Shown piece by piece: positions 1 to 13,269 of a stretch of DNA of 64,000 nucleotides. Position numbers and translations under genes: made by a program. The notes under the pieces were generated by a model that was not told the DNA's origin, did no database searches, and saw only the letters and a list, made by a program, of their open reading frames with translations. Source of the stretch: Kineosporia succinea (GTDB lineage: Bacteria; Actinomycetota; Actinomycetes; Actinomycetales; Kineosporiaceae); NCBI RefSeq assembly GCF_030811555.1, contig NZ_JAUSQZ010000001.1, positions 5,453,241 through 5,517,240 of the forward strand, given 5' to 3'. The stretch's first letter is position 1. Each line of letters begins with the position of its first letter.

Positions 1-100
1 CGGCGCTGTGCCACGATGGGGATGTCATCGGGGCCTTCTCTCGTCGGACGCCCGCGCCCCTCGCGGGCTGGTCCGCAGTACCGCGGAAGGCATCGAACTC

Positions 101-1018
101 TTGGCTGGCGTCGTCACCGGTTTCGCCATCATCCTCATCGTGATCCTGGCCGGCGTCGTGCTGGCGGCCACGAAGATCATCCCCAGCGAGGGCGCCCGCT
201 ACCTCAGCAAGACGGCGTACGCCGTGGCCAACCCCGCCCTGCTCTTCATGACGATGTCGCACGGAGACCCCTCCGTGCTCGCTTCGTCCGCCGCCCTCGT
301 CGCCCTGACCTCGGCCGTTGTCAGCGGGGCGCTCTATGTGGCCGTGTCCCGGCTCTTCTTCCGCCGGCCCCTGGCCGAGACCACGATCGGCGTGACCGCC
401 TCGTCGTACGCCAACGCCGCCAACATCGGCCTGCCCGTCGCCACGTACGTCGTCGGCAACGTGTCCGCGGCCGCGCCGCTGATCATGCTCCAGCTCGTGG
501 TGCTGGCTCCCGCGGTCACCGGCGCCCTCGAACTGGGGACGCGTGGGCACCTCGACGTTCTCGGCATCCTTACGGTGCCCATCAAGAATCCGCTCGTGGT
601 CTCCACATTGCTCGGAGTCCTGGTCGCGCTCGCGGGCATCACGCTGCCCGACGTCGTCACCGCGCCCCTGGAGATCCTCGGAGGTGCGGCGGTGCCGCTG
701 ATGCTCATGGCGTTCGGCATCTCGTTGTGGGGGAGACGCCCACTGGCCGGGGCCGACCTGCCGCCGGTGCTCAGTGCCACGGTGATCAAGACGATGGTCA
801 TGCCGGTCGTCGCGTTCCTGGTGGCCGGACCTCTGCTCGGCCTGACCGGTGACGCGCTGTTCGCGGTCGTGGCCATGGCGGCGCTGCCCACCGCGCAGAA
901 CGTCCAGACATATGCGATCTGGTACGGCAAGGGCGAGACCGTCGCTCGTGACGTGGCCCTCCTGACGACCGTGGCCTGCGTGCCCGTGCTGATGCTGATC
1001 GCGGCGCTGTTCCTCTGA
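101..1018 (+). CDS. AEC-family (auxin efflux carrier) transporter
   Basis: Integral membrane protein of about 305 residues, the usual size for the AEC/malonate-permease-like carriers of the bile/arsenite/riboflavin transporter superfamily. It is hydrophobic throughout, with about ten membrane segments and the conserved pattern ANPALLF near the N terminus, SSYANAANIGLP in the first half, and ALPTAQNVQTYA near the C terminus. I prefer the TTG at 101 because GGAAGG lies ten bases upstream and the protein then begins directly with the first membrane helix. A longer frame from a GTG at 8 adds a charged, non-homologous leader. Substrate is unknown; family members export or import small organic anions. 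It stands alone upstream of the rRNA operon. Confidence 0.8.
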   Translation: MAGVVTGFAIILIVILAGVVLAATKIIPSEGARYLSKTAYAVANPALLFMTMSHGDPSVLASSAALVALTSAVVSGALYVAVSRLFFRRPLAETTIGVTASSYANAANIGLPVATYVVGNVSAAAPLIMLQLVVLAPAVTGALELGTRGHLDVLGILTVPIKNPLVVSTLLGVLVALAGITLPDVVTAPLEILGGAAVPLMLMAFGISLWGRRPLAGADLPPVLSATVIKTMVMPVVAFLVAGPLLGLTGDALFAVVAMAALPTAQNVQTYAIWYGKGETVARDVALLTTVACVPVLMLIAALFL

Positions 1019-1336
1019 CGGGGGCTCGTGGTCCGGTGCCTGTCTGTCGGCGGGAACGGCGCGGACTTGAGGGGCGTGCGGGTCGCCCGAACGGCCGGTC
1101 TTGCGGGCCGTCGCGGTTGTGCTAGGTTCCTACGAGGATTTTCCGGGATCGCTGGGGCGAGCTCGCGACCTGCGAGGGCAACGGACACATCAGTGGCCGT
1201 CTTCGCAGAGTGAAGTCCTTCCCTTCTGCTCAAGCTTCAGAAGAGACGTTTGCCGTCGCGGCACACGTCTATTCTTCGTGCTTTCGCAAGACAAAGGGAG
1301 AGCTCTATCTCCGGTTCATTCGCTGGAAACGCGGAT
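1019..1336. other. Intergenic region upstream of rRNA promoter
   Basis: No convincing gene. It separates the AEC transporter from the rRNA promoter. A possible extra rrn promoter is TTGCGG at 1101-1106 and TAGGTT at 1123-1128 with a 16-base spacer, which would fit the usual multi-promoter rrn leaders of actinobacteria, but it is weak. Confidence 0.4.
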
Positions 1337-1366
1337 TTGACCGGGGTGCTGGAAACGCTCTAATGT
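1337..1366 (+). promoter_or_regulatory. rRNA operon promoter
   Basis: TTGACC at 1337-1342 and TAATGT at 1361-1366 with an 18-base spacer, about 240 bases ahead of mature 16S. The match to actinobacterial rrn promoters (TTGAC - 18 - TAxxxT) and the position ahead of the processing stem support the call. Confidence 0.6.
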
Positions 1367-1413
1367 TTAACACGTCGCCAGGACGGAACGCCGAAAGGCA
1401 GGAAGTTCTGAGC

Positions 1414-1443
1414 GTCCGCTCCTTGAGAACTCAACAGTGCATC
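1414..1443 (+). other. 16S precursor processing stem, 5' arm
   Basis: Thirty bases, including TTGAGAACTCAACAGTGC, that are almost perfectly complementary to 3282-3311 on the far side of 16S. The two arms would form the long helix that RNase III cuts to release pre-16S. The arm also resembles the boxA-type leader of actinobacterial rrn operons. Confidence 0.75.
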
Positions 1444-1602
1444 TGAACAACCGATGCCAAATGATTGTCCCGATTGGGACGGTCGTCTTGGCTGATGGAT
1501 CAGGCTTCGGATATCTCGACCCCCGTCGAGGTATTCGGTTCGGGTCTGGTTCTTTCGGTCAGGATTCTTGCAACACTTCGCTAAAAGTCTTCCTAGAAGA
1601 TT

Positions 1603-3126
<1,524 letters not shown>

Positions 3127-3281
3127 AGCACTCGAAAACCTCACCGGCTCAGGCTGGTTGATGGTTCAGAGGCTGTGTCACTGCCCAGGCGATGAGCCGG
3201 CCAATCATGGTCGGCCTGGTTCTGGGGTGGCCGCTCAAGGGTGGAACATCGGTTGGCTCTCATCTCCGGGGCGGAGATGGG

Positions 3282-3311
3282 GATGCACTGTTGGGTCCTG
3301 AGGGAGCGGAC
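3282..3311 (+). other. 16S precursor processing stem, 3' arm
   Basis: Pairs with 1414-1443 with only a few mismatches or wobbles over 30 bases, closing the pre-16S helix. Confidence 0.75.
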
Positions 3312-3483
3312 CACGAGGCTGGAAACAGTCTGGTGGGCCGTGTATCTCAGGCTGGTGGGATCGTGAGGTCCTGCTGCCGAAGGCATGACAGTCCTTCATC
3401 AAAGTGCCTCGACGTGGGTCGGAAGTGATTCCGCCGGCGACGGGGCAACTGGTGAGCTTGAGGGTTGTGTGTGTTCGTTGCTT

Positions 3484-3513
3484 GTGAACTGCATAGTGGA
3501 CGTGAGCATCTTT
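3484..3513 (+). other. 23S precursor processing stem, 5' arm
   Basis: Contains GCATAGTGGACGTGA and is complementary to 6719-6749 beyond 23S over about 30 bases, the expected RNase III helix around pre-23S. Confidence 0.75.
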
Positions 3514-3570
3514 AATTCTGTGCTTAATTTTTCCGAGTGCATCCTGCCCCTTTTGTGGGTGGGGTGTGTT

Positions 3571-6692
<3,122 letters not shown>

Positions 6693-6718
6693 TCACTCAC
6701 TCGTTGAGTTGAGCGCGT

Positions 6719-6749
6719 AAAGATTGTTCACGTCCACTATGCGGTTCAC
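6719..6749 (+). other. 23S precursor processing stem, 3' arm
   Basis: Reverse complement of 3484-3513 apart from a few positions; closes the pre-23S helix. Confidence 0.75.
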
Positions 6750-6798
6750 GGGAAACGACCACGCCCACCCACGAGGGTGGCTGGTTGTGCCGGTAGAG

Positions 6799-6915
6799 TT
6801 ACGGCGATCATAGCGGCAGGGAAACGCCCGGTCTCATTCCGAACCCGGAAGCTAAGCCTGCCTGCGCCGATGGTACTGCACTGGTTACGGTGTGGGAGAG
6901 TAGGACATCGCCGGA
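6799..6915 (+). rRNA. rrf: 5S ribosomal RNA
   Basis: About 117 bases. The start TTACGGCGATCATAGCG and the core CCCGGTCTCATTCCGAACC and GGAAGCTAAGCCTG are diagnostic. It ends with GTAGGACATCGCCGGA, which pairs with the 5' end. Last gene of the rRNA operon. Confidence 0.95.
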
Positions 6916-6931
6916 CAATCATTGAAAGACA

Positions 6932-6980
6932 GAAGTGGCGGCCCCCGCCTTCGAAAGAAGGCGGCGCGGGCCGCCACTTC
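6932..6980 (+). terminator. rRNA operon terminator
   Basis: A very strong hairpin with arms GAAGTGGCGGCCC and GGGCCGCCACTTC extended by an inner CCGCCTTC/GAAGGCGG helix around GAAA. It begins 16 bases after 5S. There is no clear T-tract, as is usual in high-GC actinobacteria. Confidence 0.85.
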
Positions 6981-7239
6981 TGCGTTTGCCCCTCAGGGAG
7001 AACCAGGATCGGGTGATGTCGGCGCGGCCAGACCGCACGAACAGCACCCCATCCGAGCTCGAACCCAGGCAGCGAGTGCGAACATGGCGTCGCGCGAGAA
7101 GCGCCCGGGCGTGTCATGAGGTTCCGGTGAAGTCTGATTGATGCAGCCTGCGCTAGGGTCACTGCGGCCATTCCGGACACTCGTGACGGAATCGCGCCGG
7201 CGACCTACCCGGGGTCGCGAAAACCGTCAGGAGTCTTGG

Positions 7240-8790
7240 GTGTTGCCGCTGCGTCCGTCCGATCCGCCGGCGATCGGCCGGTACCGACTGGCCGGCAGGC
7301 TCGGCACCGGCGGCATGGGCACGGTCTACCTCGGGCGCACCCCCGGCGGTCGTCCCGCGGCGATCAAGGTGATCAACACCCAGATCCAGGACCAGCCCGA
7401 GGCCCTGAGCCGGTTCCAGCGGGAGGTCGAGACGCTGCGCACCGTGCGGAACCCGTTCACCGCGTCCCTCATCGACTTCGAGGTCACCGCTCCACCCTTC
7501 TGGATGGCGACGGAGTACGTGCCCGGGCCGACCCTCGCGGCTGCGATCAAGACGCACCAGGCCCTCGCCCCCGACCTCTGCCGCGGCCTGTTCGCCGCGC
7601 TGGCCGAGGCCCTCGACGACATCCACGCGCACCGCGTCCTGCACCGGGACATCAAGCCGGCCAACATCATCCTGTCGGTGACCGGTCCGCAGCTCATCGA
7701 CTTCGGCATCGCCCGCGCCGAGGAGCAGCCCGGTCTCACGCAGATGGGGATGACCATGGGCACGCCCGGCTACGTCGCGCCCGAGGTGCTGCTCGAGCAG
7801 GAGATCGGGCCGGCCGCCGACGTCTTCGCCCTGGGCGCCACCATGGCGTTCGCCGCCACGGGCCGTGCCCCCTACGGCAAGGGCAGCCCGCACACGATCA
7901 ACAACCGCTGCATCGAGGGCCGCATCGATGTCGACGGGCTGCCCGAGGACCTGGCCTCTCTGGTGCGCGACTGCGTGGCCCGTGAACCCGGTGACCGCCC
8001 GACGCCGCAGGAGATCGTGGACCGGTGCCGGACCGAAGCGGCCCTGGTCGAGAATTCCTCCTACCAGAGCATTATCGCGAAGCAGCCCGCTGCGAGGCCG
8101 CCGGCGCCCCAGGGCCCGGGGGCGCGTGAGACGGTGGCCTTCCAGCCGGCCGAGCCCGCGCCCGGTTTCGCGGTGTCCGAACCCACCCGCGTGCAGCGCG
8201 CCCCCGGTGGTGGGCAGCGCCGCCTCGTGACCTCCCTGGCGATCGTGATCGCGCTCGGCTCGGTGGTCGGTCTGCTGGTCGGCCTGGCCTTCCGTCCCGA
8301 CTCGAGCACCGGCGCCCGTCCCGGTGACAGCGCCTCCGGAAACCCGGCCACCCCCTCACCCGAGGCGTCCGGTCCGGCGACCGACACGTCCCCAGGCATC
8401 GACCCGCGACCCACCACCCTGACCGGACCGAACGGGACGTGCGTGAGCGTCCCCGAGACCCGCGCCGACGGTGACCGCCCCAGCACGCAGCCCTGTGACT
8501 CCTCAGCGTTGCAGCAGTGGGGTCTCACGGCGGAGGGCCTGGTGAAGATCGAGAACAAGTGCCTGGACGTGGGGGTCGGCGCGCGCGACAACGGCACCCC
8601 GGTGCAGCTGTGGGAGTGCAACGGCACGGACGCGCAGATCTTCGTGCGCAACGGTGAGGAACTGCAGAACCGGGCCTCGGGCCGCTGCCTGACCACCGAG
8701 AGCGGTGAGCCGGACGACGGTTCGCTGTTCTTCCTGTGGGACTGCTCGGGCGGCAACCCGAATCAGCGGTTCGCGGCGCCGGACGCCTGA
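7240..8790 (+). CDS. Membrane Ser/Thr protein kinase with ricin-type lectin domain
   Basis: Eukaryote-like serine/threonine kinase of 516 residues. The cytoplasmic kinase domain (about residues 13-270) has the glycine loop GTGGMGTVYLG, the ATP lysine in AAIKVI, the catalytic loop HRDIKPAN at about 135-142, DFG at 154-156 and GTPGYVAPE. One membrane helix at about 330-351 follows a Pro/Ala-rich linker. The outside part (about 390-516) is a ricin B-type beta-trefoil with paired Cys and repeated QLWEC/FLWDC-type motifs, a fold that usually binds sugars. The common PASTA repeats are missing, so the likely ligand is a glycan rather than a muropeptide. Start: GTG at 7240 has AGGAG six bases upstream; the frame is open further up to 7138 without a better site. 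Confidence 0.88.
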   Translation: MLPLRPSDPPAIGRYRLAGRLGTGGMGTVYLGRTPGGRPAAIKVINTQIQDQPEALSRFQREVETLRTVRNPFTASLIDFEVTAPPFWMATEYVPGPTLAAAIKTHQALAPDLCRGLFAALAEALDDIHAHRVLHRDIKPANIILSVTGPQLIDFGIARAEEQPGLTQMGMTMGTPGYVAPEVLLEQEIGPAADVFALGATMAFAATGRAPYGKGSPHTINNRCIEGRIDVDGLPEDLASLVRDCVAREPGDRPTPQEIVDRCRTEAALVENSSYQSIIAKQPAARPPAPQGPGARETVAFQPAEPAPGFAVSEPTRVQRAPGGGQRRLVTSLAIVIALGSVVGLLVGLAFRPDSSTGARPGDSASGNPATPSPEASGPATDTSPGIDPRPTTLTGPNGTCVSVPETRADGDRPSTQPCDSSALQQWGLTAEGLVKIENKCLDVGVGARDNGTPVQLWECNGTDAQIFVRNGEELQNRASGRCLTTESGEPDDGSLFFLWDCSGGNPNQRFAAPDA

Positions 8791-8791
8791 G

Positions 8792-8821
8792 GAGGGTGAC
8801 CGGCCCGGGCCGGCCACCCTC
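8792..8821. terminator. Bidirectional terminator between convergent genes
   Basis: Inverted repeat with arms 8792-8803 and 8810-8821 (GAGGGTGACCGG against CCGGCCACCCTC, one mismatch) around a GC loop. It lies between the stop codons of the kinase gene and the convergent esterase gene, so it can serve both. Confidence 0.65.
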
Positions 8822-8829
8822 GGCGTGCC

Positions 8830-10794
8830 CTACAGGCTGCGTCTCACGATCGGGACGAGCTTCTCCGTGATCAGCTGGTGCCCGAGATCATTCGGGTGCA
8901 CCTTGTCGGTCAGGCCTTCCGGCGGGAGCCAGCCGGTGGTGTCCACGTAGCGGGTGTGCCGGTCGCGCACGGCCTTCACCGCGGCCCGGGTCTGCGGGAC
9001 GTACCGCTCCGAGAAGGTGCCCAGCACCAGGATCTCCGAACGGGGGTAGACCGCCCGGACGTCCTTGAGGAACTGGACGTAGACCGTCTGGAACTCCTCC
9101 GGCGTGACGTTGTGGCTGAGGTCGTTCGTGCCGAGGTTCACCACGACCGCGTCGGCCTGGTAGGTACCGAAGTCCCAGCGCCCGTCACCGGCTTCGAAGA
9201 ACTGCTGCGAGACACCGGTGCAGCCGTCGGCCGCCGCCACCAGACACCCTCCGCCCCAGGCGATCTGGGTGTGCCGGGCACCGAGGGCCTCCCCGGTCAG
9301 CCAGCCGTACGAGGTCAGAGTGGTTCTGGACGACGTGCTCCCCATGGTGATCGAGTCACCGACGAATTCGATGATCGGTTGGCGGCCGGGCGTGGCCAGT
9401 GTGCGGGCGCCCGGATCGAGCGTCAGTCCCTGGAACACGGCGTCGCCCTTGTACGAGCCGGCGACGTTGCGGTACGAGACACGCAGGGTGTGCTCGCCCT
9501 CGGCCAGGGGAGCCGGGGTGATGTCGACGTCGCCGCTCACCTTGGAGTAGTAGACGTCCTCACCGCCGTCGATGCTGACCCAGAAGTCGATCGTGTCGCG
9601 CTGATTCAGCGTCACCCCGGTCCCGGTGAAGCGGGTGGTGAAGTACGCGCCGGCCCAGCTGGGCACGAACGCGGCCGGGTCGGAGGTGTCCCAGCGGCCG
9701 GTGAACTCGATGTTCCGGTCGGCGGTGCTGCCGGGCAACGGCACATCGAGGTCGGGGGCGATGATCGGGGCCAGCCGGTCGGCGATCTTGGCGTGGCCGG
9801 CCTCGTTGGGGTGGCCACCGTCCACGTAGTCCTCCGCGGTGAGCCAGTCGGCGGTGTCGATGAAGTGCACACGCCGGTCGCCGGCGTCGGTACGGGCCTG
9901 CACGGCGGCTCGCGTCTCGGCCGGGTAGCGCTGACGGAGGTTCTCGAACGCGTAGAGGTGGGCGCGTGGGTATCGGGCCCGGGCCTCCTCGAGCAGGCGG
10001 GTGTACTGCTCGCCGAACGTGGTGCCCGAAACGCCGCGCCCGGCGTCGTTGGTGCCGAGATTGATCACCACCGCGTCGGCCTGGTACCGCCGGAAGTCCC
10101 AGTCGGTGCTACCGCCGATCGTGGTGCGGTCCCAGTTCTCGTTCAGGCCGAAGCAGTTCGTCAGCTGCACCAGGCACGCGCCGGAACGGGCGATGTTGGT
10201 GTGGTCGACGCCGAGCTTCTCGCCGAGCAGCCAGCTGTAGGAGTCGACGGTGGTCTTCCCGGTGCCGTATCCGACCGTGATCGAGTCTCCGACGAACTCG
10301 ATCAGCTTGCGGTCTCTCGTGGGCAGCGTGCGGGCGCCCCGGTCGAGCGTGAAGCCCTGGAAGGTCGCGCACGGGGCGGGCCAGGTGGCGCAGGTGGGGA
10401 TCTCGCCGGTGCGGTACGAGAGCCACACGTGGTGCGTGCCCTTCGCCAGGGGCTCGGGGGTCAGGTTGATGGTGCCGGAGACCTGGTCGAAGGTCTGGAT
10501 CGGGCCGTGGTCGACGCTGGCGTACACCGTGACCGTATCGCGCACGGTCGCTTTCACGGTGGTGCCGGTGAAGGTTGCCTCGACGTAGGGGGATTCCCAG
10601 TTGCCGACGTAGGTCCGGGGGTCGGTCCGGTCCCAGCGGCCGACAAGGCGCAGGTTCGGGTCTTTCAGCGAACCCGCCGTGGGGCGAGTGGTTTCCGCAG
10701 CCAGGGCGGGGGCTGACGTGAGCAGGCCGGTGACGAGGGCGAGCACGCTGCCGACGAGCAGCAGGCGCAGGGTGCGGGTCAGGGAAGGGGGCAC
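8830..10794 (-). CDS. Secreted esterase with two tandem CE2/SGNH units
   Basis: 654-residue secreted protein made of an internal duplication. After a Sec signal peptide (hydrophobic core LLLVGSVLALVTGLL, Ala-rich cleavage site near residue 32), each half has a beta-sandwich domain (GRWDxxDPxxxxxxWxxxYxxxxFTGT) followed by an SGNH hydrolase. Both catalytic sets look complete: GDSITVG, NLGTND and HPNEAGH in the first half; GDSITMG, NLGTND and HPNDLGH in the second. The beta-sandwich plus SGNH order matches carbohydrate esterase family 2, which deacetylates plant polysaccharides. The duplication of the whole module is unusual. It is adjacent to, but not co-transcribed with, the arabinoside operon. 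Confidence 0.82.
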   Translation of the reverse strand: MPPSLTRTLRLLLVGSVLALVTGLLTSAPALAAETTRPTAGSLKDPNLRLVGRWDRTDPRTYVGNWESPYVEATFTGTTVKATVRDTVTVYASVDHGPIQTFDQVSGTINLTPEPLAKGTHHVWLSYRTGEIPTCATWPAPCATFQGFTLDRGARTLPTRDRKLIEFVGDSITVGYGTGKTTVDSYSWLLGEKLGVDHTNIARSGACLVQLTNCFGLNENWDRTTIGGSTDWDFRRYQADAVVINLGTNDAGRGVSGTTFGEQYTRLLEEARARYPRAHLYAFENLRQRYPAETRAAVQARTDAGDRRVHFIDTADWLTAEDYVDGGHPNEAGHAKIADRLAPIIAPDLDVPLPGSTADRNIEFTGRWDTSDPAAFVPSWAGAYFTTRFTGTGVTLNQRDTIDFWVSIDGGEDVYYSKVSGDVDITPAPLAEGEHTLRVSYRNVAGSYKGDAVFQGLTLDPGARTLATPGRQPIIEFVGDSITMGSTSSRTTLTSYGWLTGEALGARHTQIAWGGGCLVAAADGCTGVSQQFFEAGDGRWDFGTYQADAVVVNLGTNDLSHNVTPEEFQTVYVQFLKDVRAVYPRSEILVLGTFSERYVPQTRAAVKAVRDRHTRYVDTTGWLPPEGLTDKVHPNDLGHQLITEKLVPIVRRSL

Positions 10795-10919
10795 AGGCGT
10801 TGCTCCTAGGTGAGAGGGGAGCGTTGCGGATTCTGTGGCCGGTCGGGGCCCTGGAGCGATCGGCCATCAGAATAGGATGGAAAGCCCTTTCCCGAAGGGT
10901 GTGGCGACGAACGGTCGAA

Positions 10920-11471
10920 TCAGGCCGGTTCGAGCCGGGATTGCACCGCCAGTCCGGCCAGGGCCAGGAGCCCGCCCACCACGAGCAGCAGCGGCGGGAA
11001 CATCAGCGTGATGGCCGCGGTCATGGCCACCGCGCCGAGGAGCAACCCGGTGCCGGGAAGATCGGCGGCGGTCTCGGTCAGGGCCGTGGCGGCGCCGTGC
11101 GGCCGGCCCAGGGCCCACGCCCCGGCCCGCCGAAGAGCCACCACGACCACCCCGGCCATCAGCAGGTAGGTCACCGTGGAGATGAGCCCGGCCCCGGGAA
11201 GGCCGGCGTCGCGGGCGATCAGCAGGTTCAGCCAGAGCACCGGCAGCAGCCCGGCGGCCAGGGCGCTGGCCGGGCCCAAAGCCGCGACGGCGGGGAAGAA
11301 ATCGGCCCGCGCCCCGCCGAGACCGTAGGCCCGCCCGTCCAGATGGGCCCGCAGGTACCGCGCCGCCAGGGCGAGCGCGGGCAGGGCGGTGACGACCCCG
11401 AGGCTGCCGAGCGCGACCAGCACGCCCACGATCAGGGTCTCGCCCAGCAGCGAGAACGAGGCGGATCTCAT
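10920..11471 (-). CDS. DUF624/YesL-like integral membrane protein
   Basis: 183-residue protein with about five membrane helices, last gene of the sugar operon. It begins with an ATG that shares four bases with the stop of the upstream permease gene and has GAAGGG directly before it. The N-terminal pattern ETLIVGVLVALGSLGVVTAL followed by a short basic stretch resembles the YesL/DUF624 family, small membrane proteins that often sit beside carbohydrate ABC transporters; their biochemical role is not known. A longer frame through the permease region is a shadow. Confidence 0.65.
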   Translation of the reverse strand: MRSASFSLLGETLIVGVLVALGSLGVVTALPALALAARYLRAHLDGRAYGLGGARADFFPAVAALGPASALAAGLLPVLWLNLLIARDAGLPGAGLISTVTYLLMAGVVVVALRRAGAWALGRPHGAATALTETAADLPGTGLLLGAVAMTAAITLMFPPLLLVVGGLLALAGLAVQSRLEPA

Positions 11472-12334
11472 CCCTTCAGTCCCGTCGTCGCCACCCCGCC
11501 GATCAGGTACCGCTGGAACACCAGGAAGAAGATGATCACCGGGGCCAGTGCGAGCACGGCCATGGCCATCTGGGCGCCGTAGTCGGATGTGGAGGTCTGG
11601 TCGACGAACAGCCGCAGGGCCACCGGCAGCGGGTACAGGTCGGAGTTCTTGAGATACAGCAGCGGCCCGAAGAAGTCGTTCCAGCTCCAGATGAACGCGA
11701 AGATGGACGAGGTCGCCAGCACCGGTTTCATCAGCGGGAGCGTGATCGACGTGAAGATCCGCAGGTGCCCGGCGCCGTCGAGGAACGCGGCCTCGTCGAG
11801 CTCCCGGGGCAGGCCGCGCATGAACTGGACCATGAGGAACACGAAGAACGCCTCGGCGGCCAGGAACTTGCCGATGAGCAGCGGGACCATGGTGTCGACC
11901 AGGCCGAGCTGGTTGAAGACGATGTACTGCGGGATGATCACGACGTGGAACGGCAGCAGCAGCGTGCCGATCATCAGCGCGAACCAGATCCTCCGGCCGG
12001 GAAAGTCGATGCGGGCGAACGCGTACGCGGTGATCGAGGCCGAGAACACCGTCCCGATGACCGATCCCACGGCCAGCAGCATCGAGTTGCCGAAGAACCG
12101 CCAGAACGAGACGCCCGCGATCCCGTCGAGGGCGGTGCGGAAGTTGTCGAGCGTCGGGTTGACCGGGACCAGGTTGACCGATCCGACGATCTGGTTGGTC
12201 GGTTTGAACGCCGAGAGCAGCATCCACAGGCCGGGATACAGCACGACGGCCGCGATCGCCAGGGTGAGAAGGTGCCACCCCAAGGAGCCGAGCCGACGAC
12301 GGTAGCCAGGTCGTACGTCCACCATGGTGCTCAC
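11468..12334 (-). CDS. Carbohydrate ABC transporter permease (MalG type)
   Basis: 288-residue inner-membrane permease of the MalG/LacG class with about six helices. The cytoplasmic EAA loop that docks the ATPase is present as ELDEAAFLDGAGHLRIF followed by LPLMKPVLAT. GTG start at 12334 overlaps the stop of the preceding permease gene by four bases (GTGA), so translation is probably coupled. It works with the neighbouring permease and solute-binding lipoprotein. No ATP-binding subunit is encoded nearby; in many actinobacteria a shared MsiK-type ATPase encoded elsewhere energises such importers. Confidence 0.92.
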   Translation of the reverse strand: MSTMVDVRPGYRRRLGSLGWHLLTLAIAAVVLYPGLWMLLSAFKPTNQIVGSVNLVPVNPTLDNFRTALDGIAGVSFWRFFGNSMLLAVGSVIGTVFSASITAYAFARIDFPGRRIWFALMIGTLLLPFHVVIIPQYIVFNQLGLVDTMVPLLIGKFLAAEAFFVFLMVQFMRGLPRELDEAAFLDGAGHLRIFTSITLPLMKPVLATSSIFAFIWSWNDFFGPLLYLKNSDLYPLPVALRLFVDQTSTSDYGAQMAMAVLALAPVIIFFLVFQRYLIGGVATTGLKG

Positions 12335-13269
12335 TTCTCGTCACCCCCGTAGTGCACCCAGGCGTTCGACGTGCGGAACATGACGAACGTCAGCAGACCG
12401 ACCACGACCAGCAGCACCCAGGCCAGGGCCGAGGCGTATCCCATCCGGAAGTCCTGGAAACCGCGCTGGTAGAGGTACAGCGTGTAGAAGAGGCTCGAAC
12501 CGGCCGGGCCGCCGGTGCCGTTCGAGATGATGTAGGCCGACCCGAAGACCTGGAAGGCGTGCACGGCCTCGAGCAGCAGGTTGAAGAAGATCACCGGCGA
12601 GAGCATCGGCACGGTGATGCTGCGGAACGTGCGCCAGGGGCCCGCCCCGTCCACCGCGGCCGCCTCGTACAGGTCGGCCGGCACCTGCTTGAGCCCGGCC
12701 AGGAAGATCACCATCGGGGCGCCGAACTGCCAGGCGGTCAGCAGCACGAACATCGGCATGATGAGCGAGGGGTTGCCGATCCAGCCGCCCCAGTCGAGGC
12801 CGGCGCCGCTGCCGATCCGGTCGACGATGCCGTTGTCGATGAACATCGCCCGCCACACGATGGCGATCGAGACCGAGGCCCCGATCAGCGACGGCGCGTA
12901 GAAGACGGAGCGGTAGAAGCCCTGGCCCCGGCGGTTGTTGTTGAGCAGCATCGCGACGGCCAACGCCGCCGCGAGTTTCACCGGCGTGCCGACGAGCACG
13001 TAGGTGACGGTGACCTTGACCGCCTGCCGGAACTGCGGGTCGCTCAGGAGCAGCTGGTAGTTGCCGAGACCGATCCACTCCGGCGAGCCGAAGAGGTTGT
13101 AGCGGGTGAACGACAGGTAGAGCGAGGCCAGCATCGGGCCGGCGGTGAGGGCGAAGAAGCCGAACAGCCAGAGGCTCAGGAAGCCGTAGCCGGCCATCAG
13201 GTCGTGGCGTTTCCACCGGCGAGGCTGGGGAGTCCCGGTCACCGGTGGCGCCTTGTCGAGCACCGTCAC
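12331..13269 (-). CDS. Carbohydrate ABC transporter permease (MalF type)
   Basis: 312-residue permease of the MalF/LacF class with six predicted helices. The EAA loop reads DLYEAAAVDGAGPWRTFRSI followed by VPMLSPVIFF. GTG start at 13269 shares four bases with the stop of the solute-binding protein gene. Partner of the MalG-type protein in a heterodimeric importer channel. Confidence 0.92.
   Translation of the reverse strand: MTVLDKAPPVTGTPQPRRWKRHDLMAGYGFLSLWLFGFFALTAGPMLASLYLSFTRYNLFGSPEWIGLGNYQLLLSDPQFRQAVKVTVTYVLVGTPVKLAAALAVAMLLNNNRRGQGFYRSVFYAPSLIGASVSIAIVWRAMFIDNGIVDRIGSGAGLDWGGWIGNPSLIMPMFVLLTAWQFGAPMVIFLAGLKQVPADLYEAAAVDGAGPWRTFRSITVPMLSPVIFFNLLLEAVHAFQVFGSAYIISNGTGGPAGSSLFYTLYLYQRGFQDFRMGYASALAWVLLVVVGLLTFVMFRTSNAWVHYGGDEK

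Noticed and set aside
8878-10716. 612-residue plus-strand open frame
   Set aside because: Shadow of the duplicated esterase on the other strand; composition is GC-codon artefact (Gly/Val/Arg/Asp rich), no ribosome binding site.
10881-10899. Small hairpin CCCTT/AAGGG after the DUF624-like gene as terminator
   Set aside because: Only five base pairs and no T-run; not supportable.
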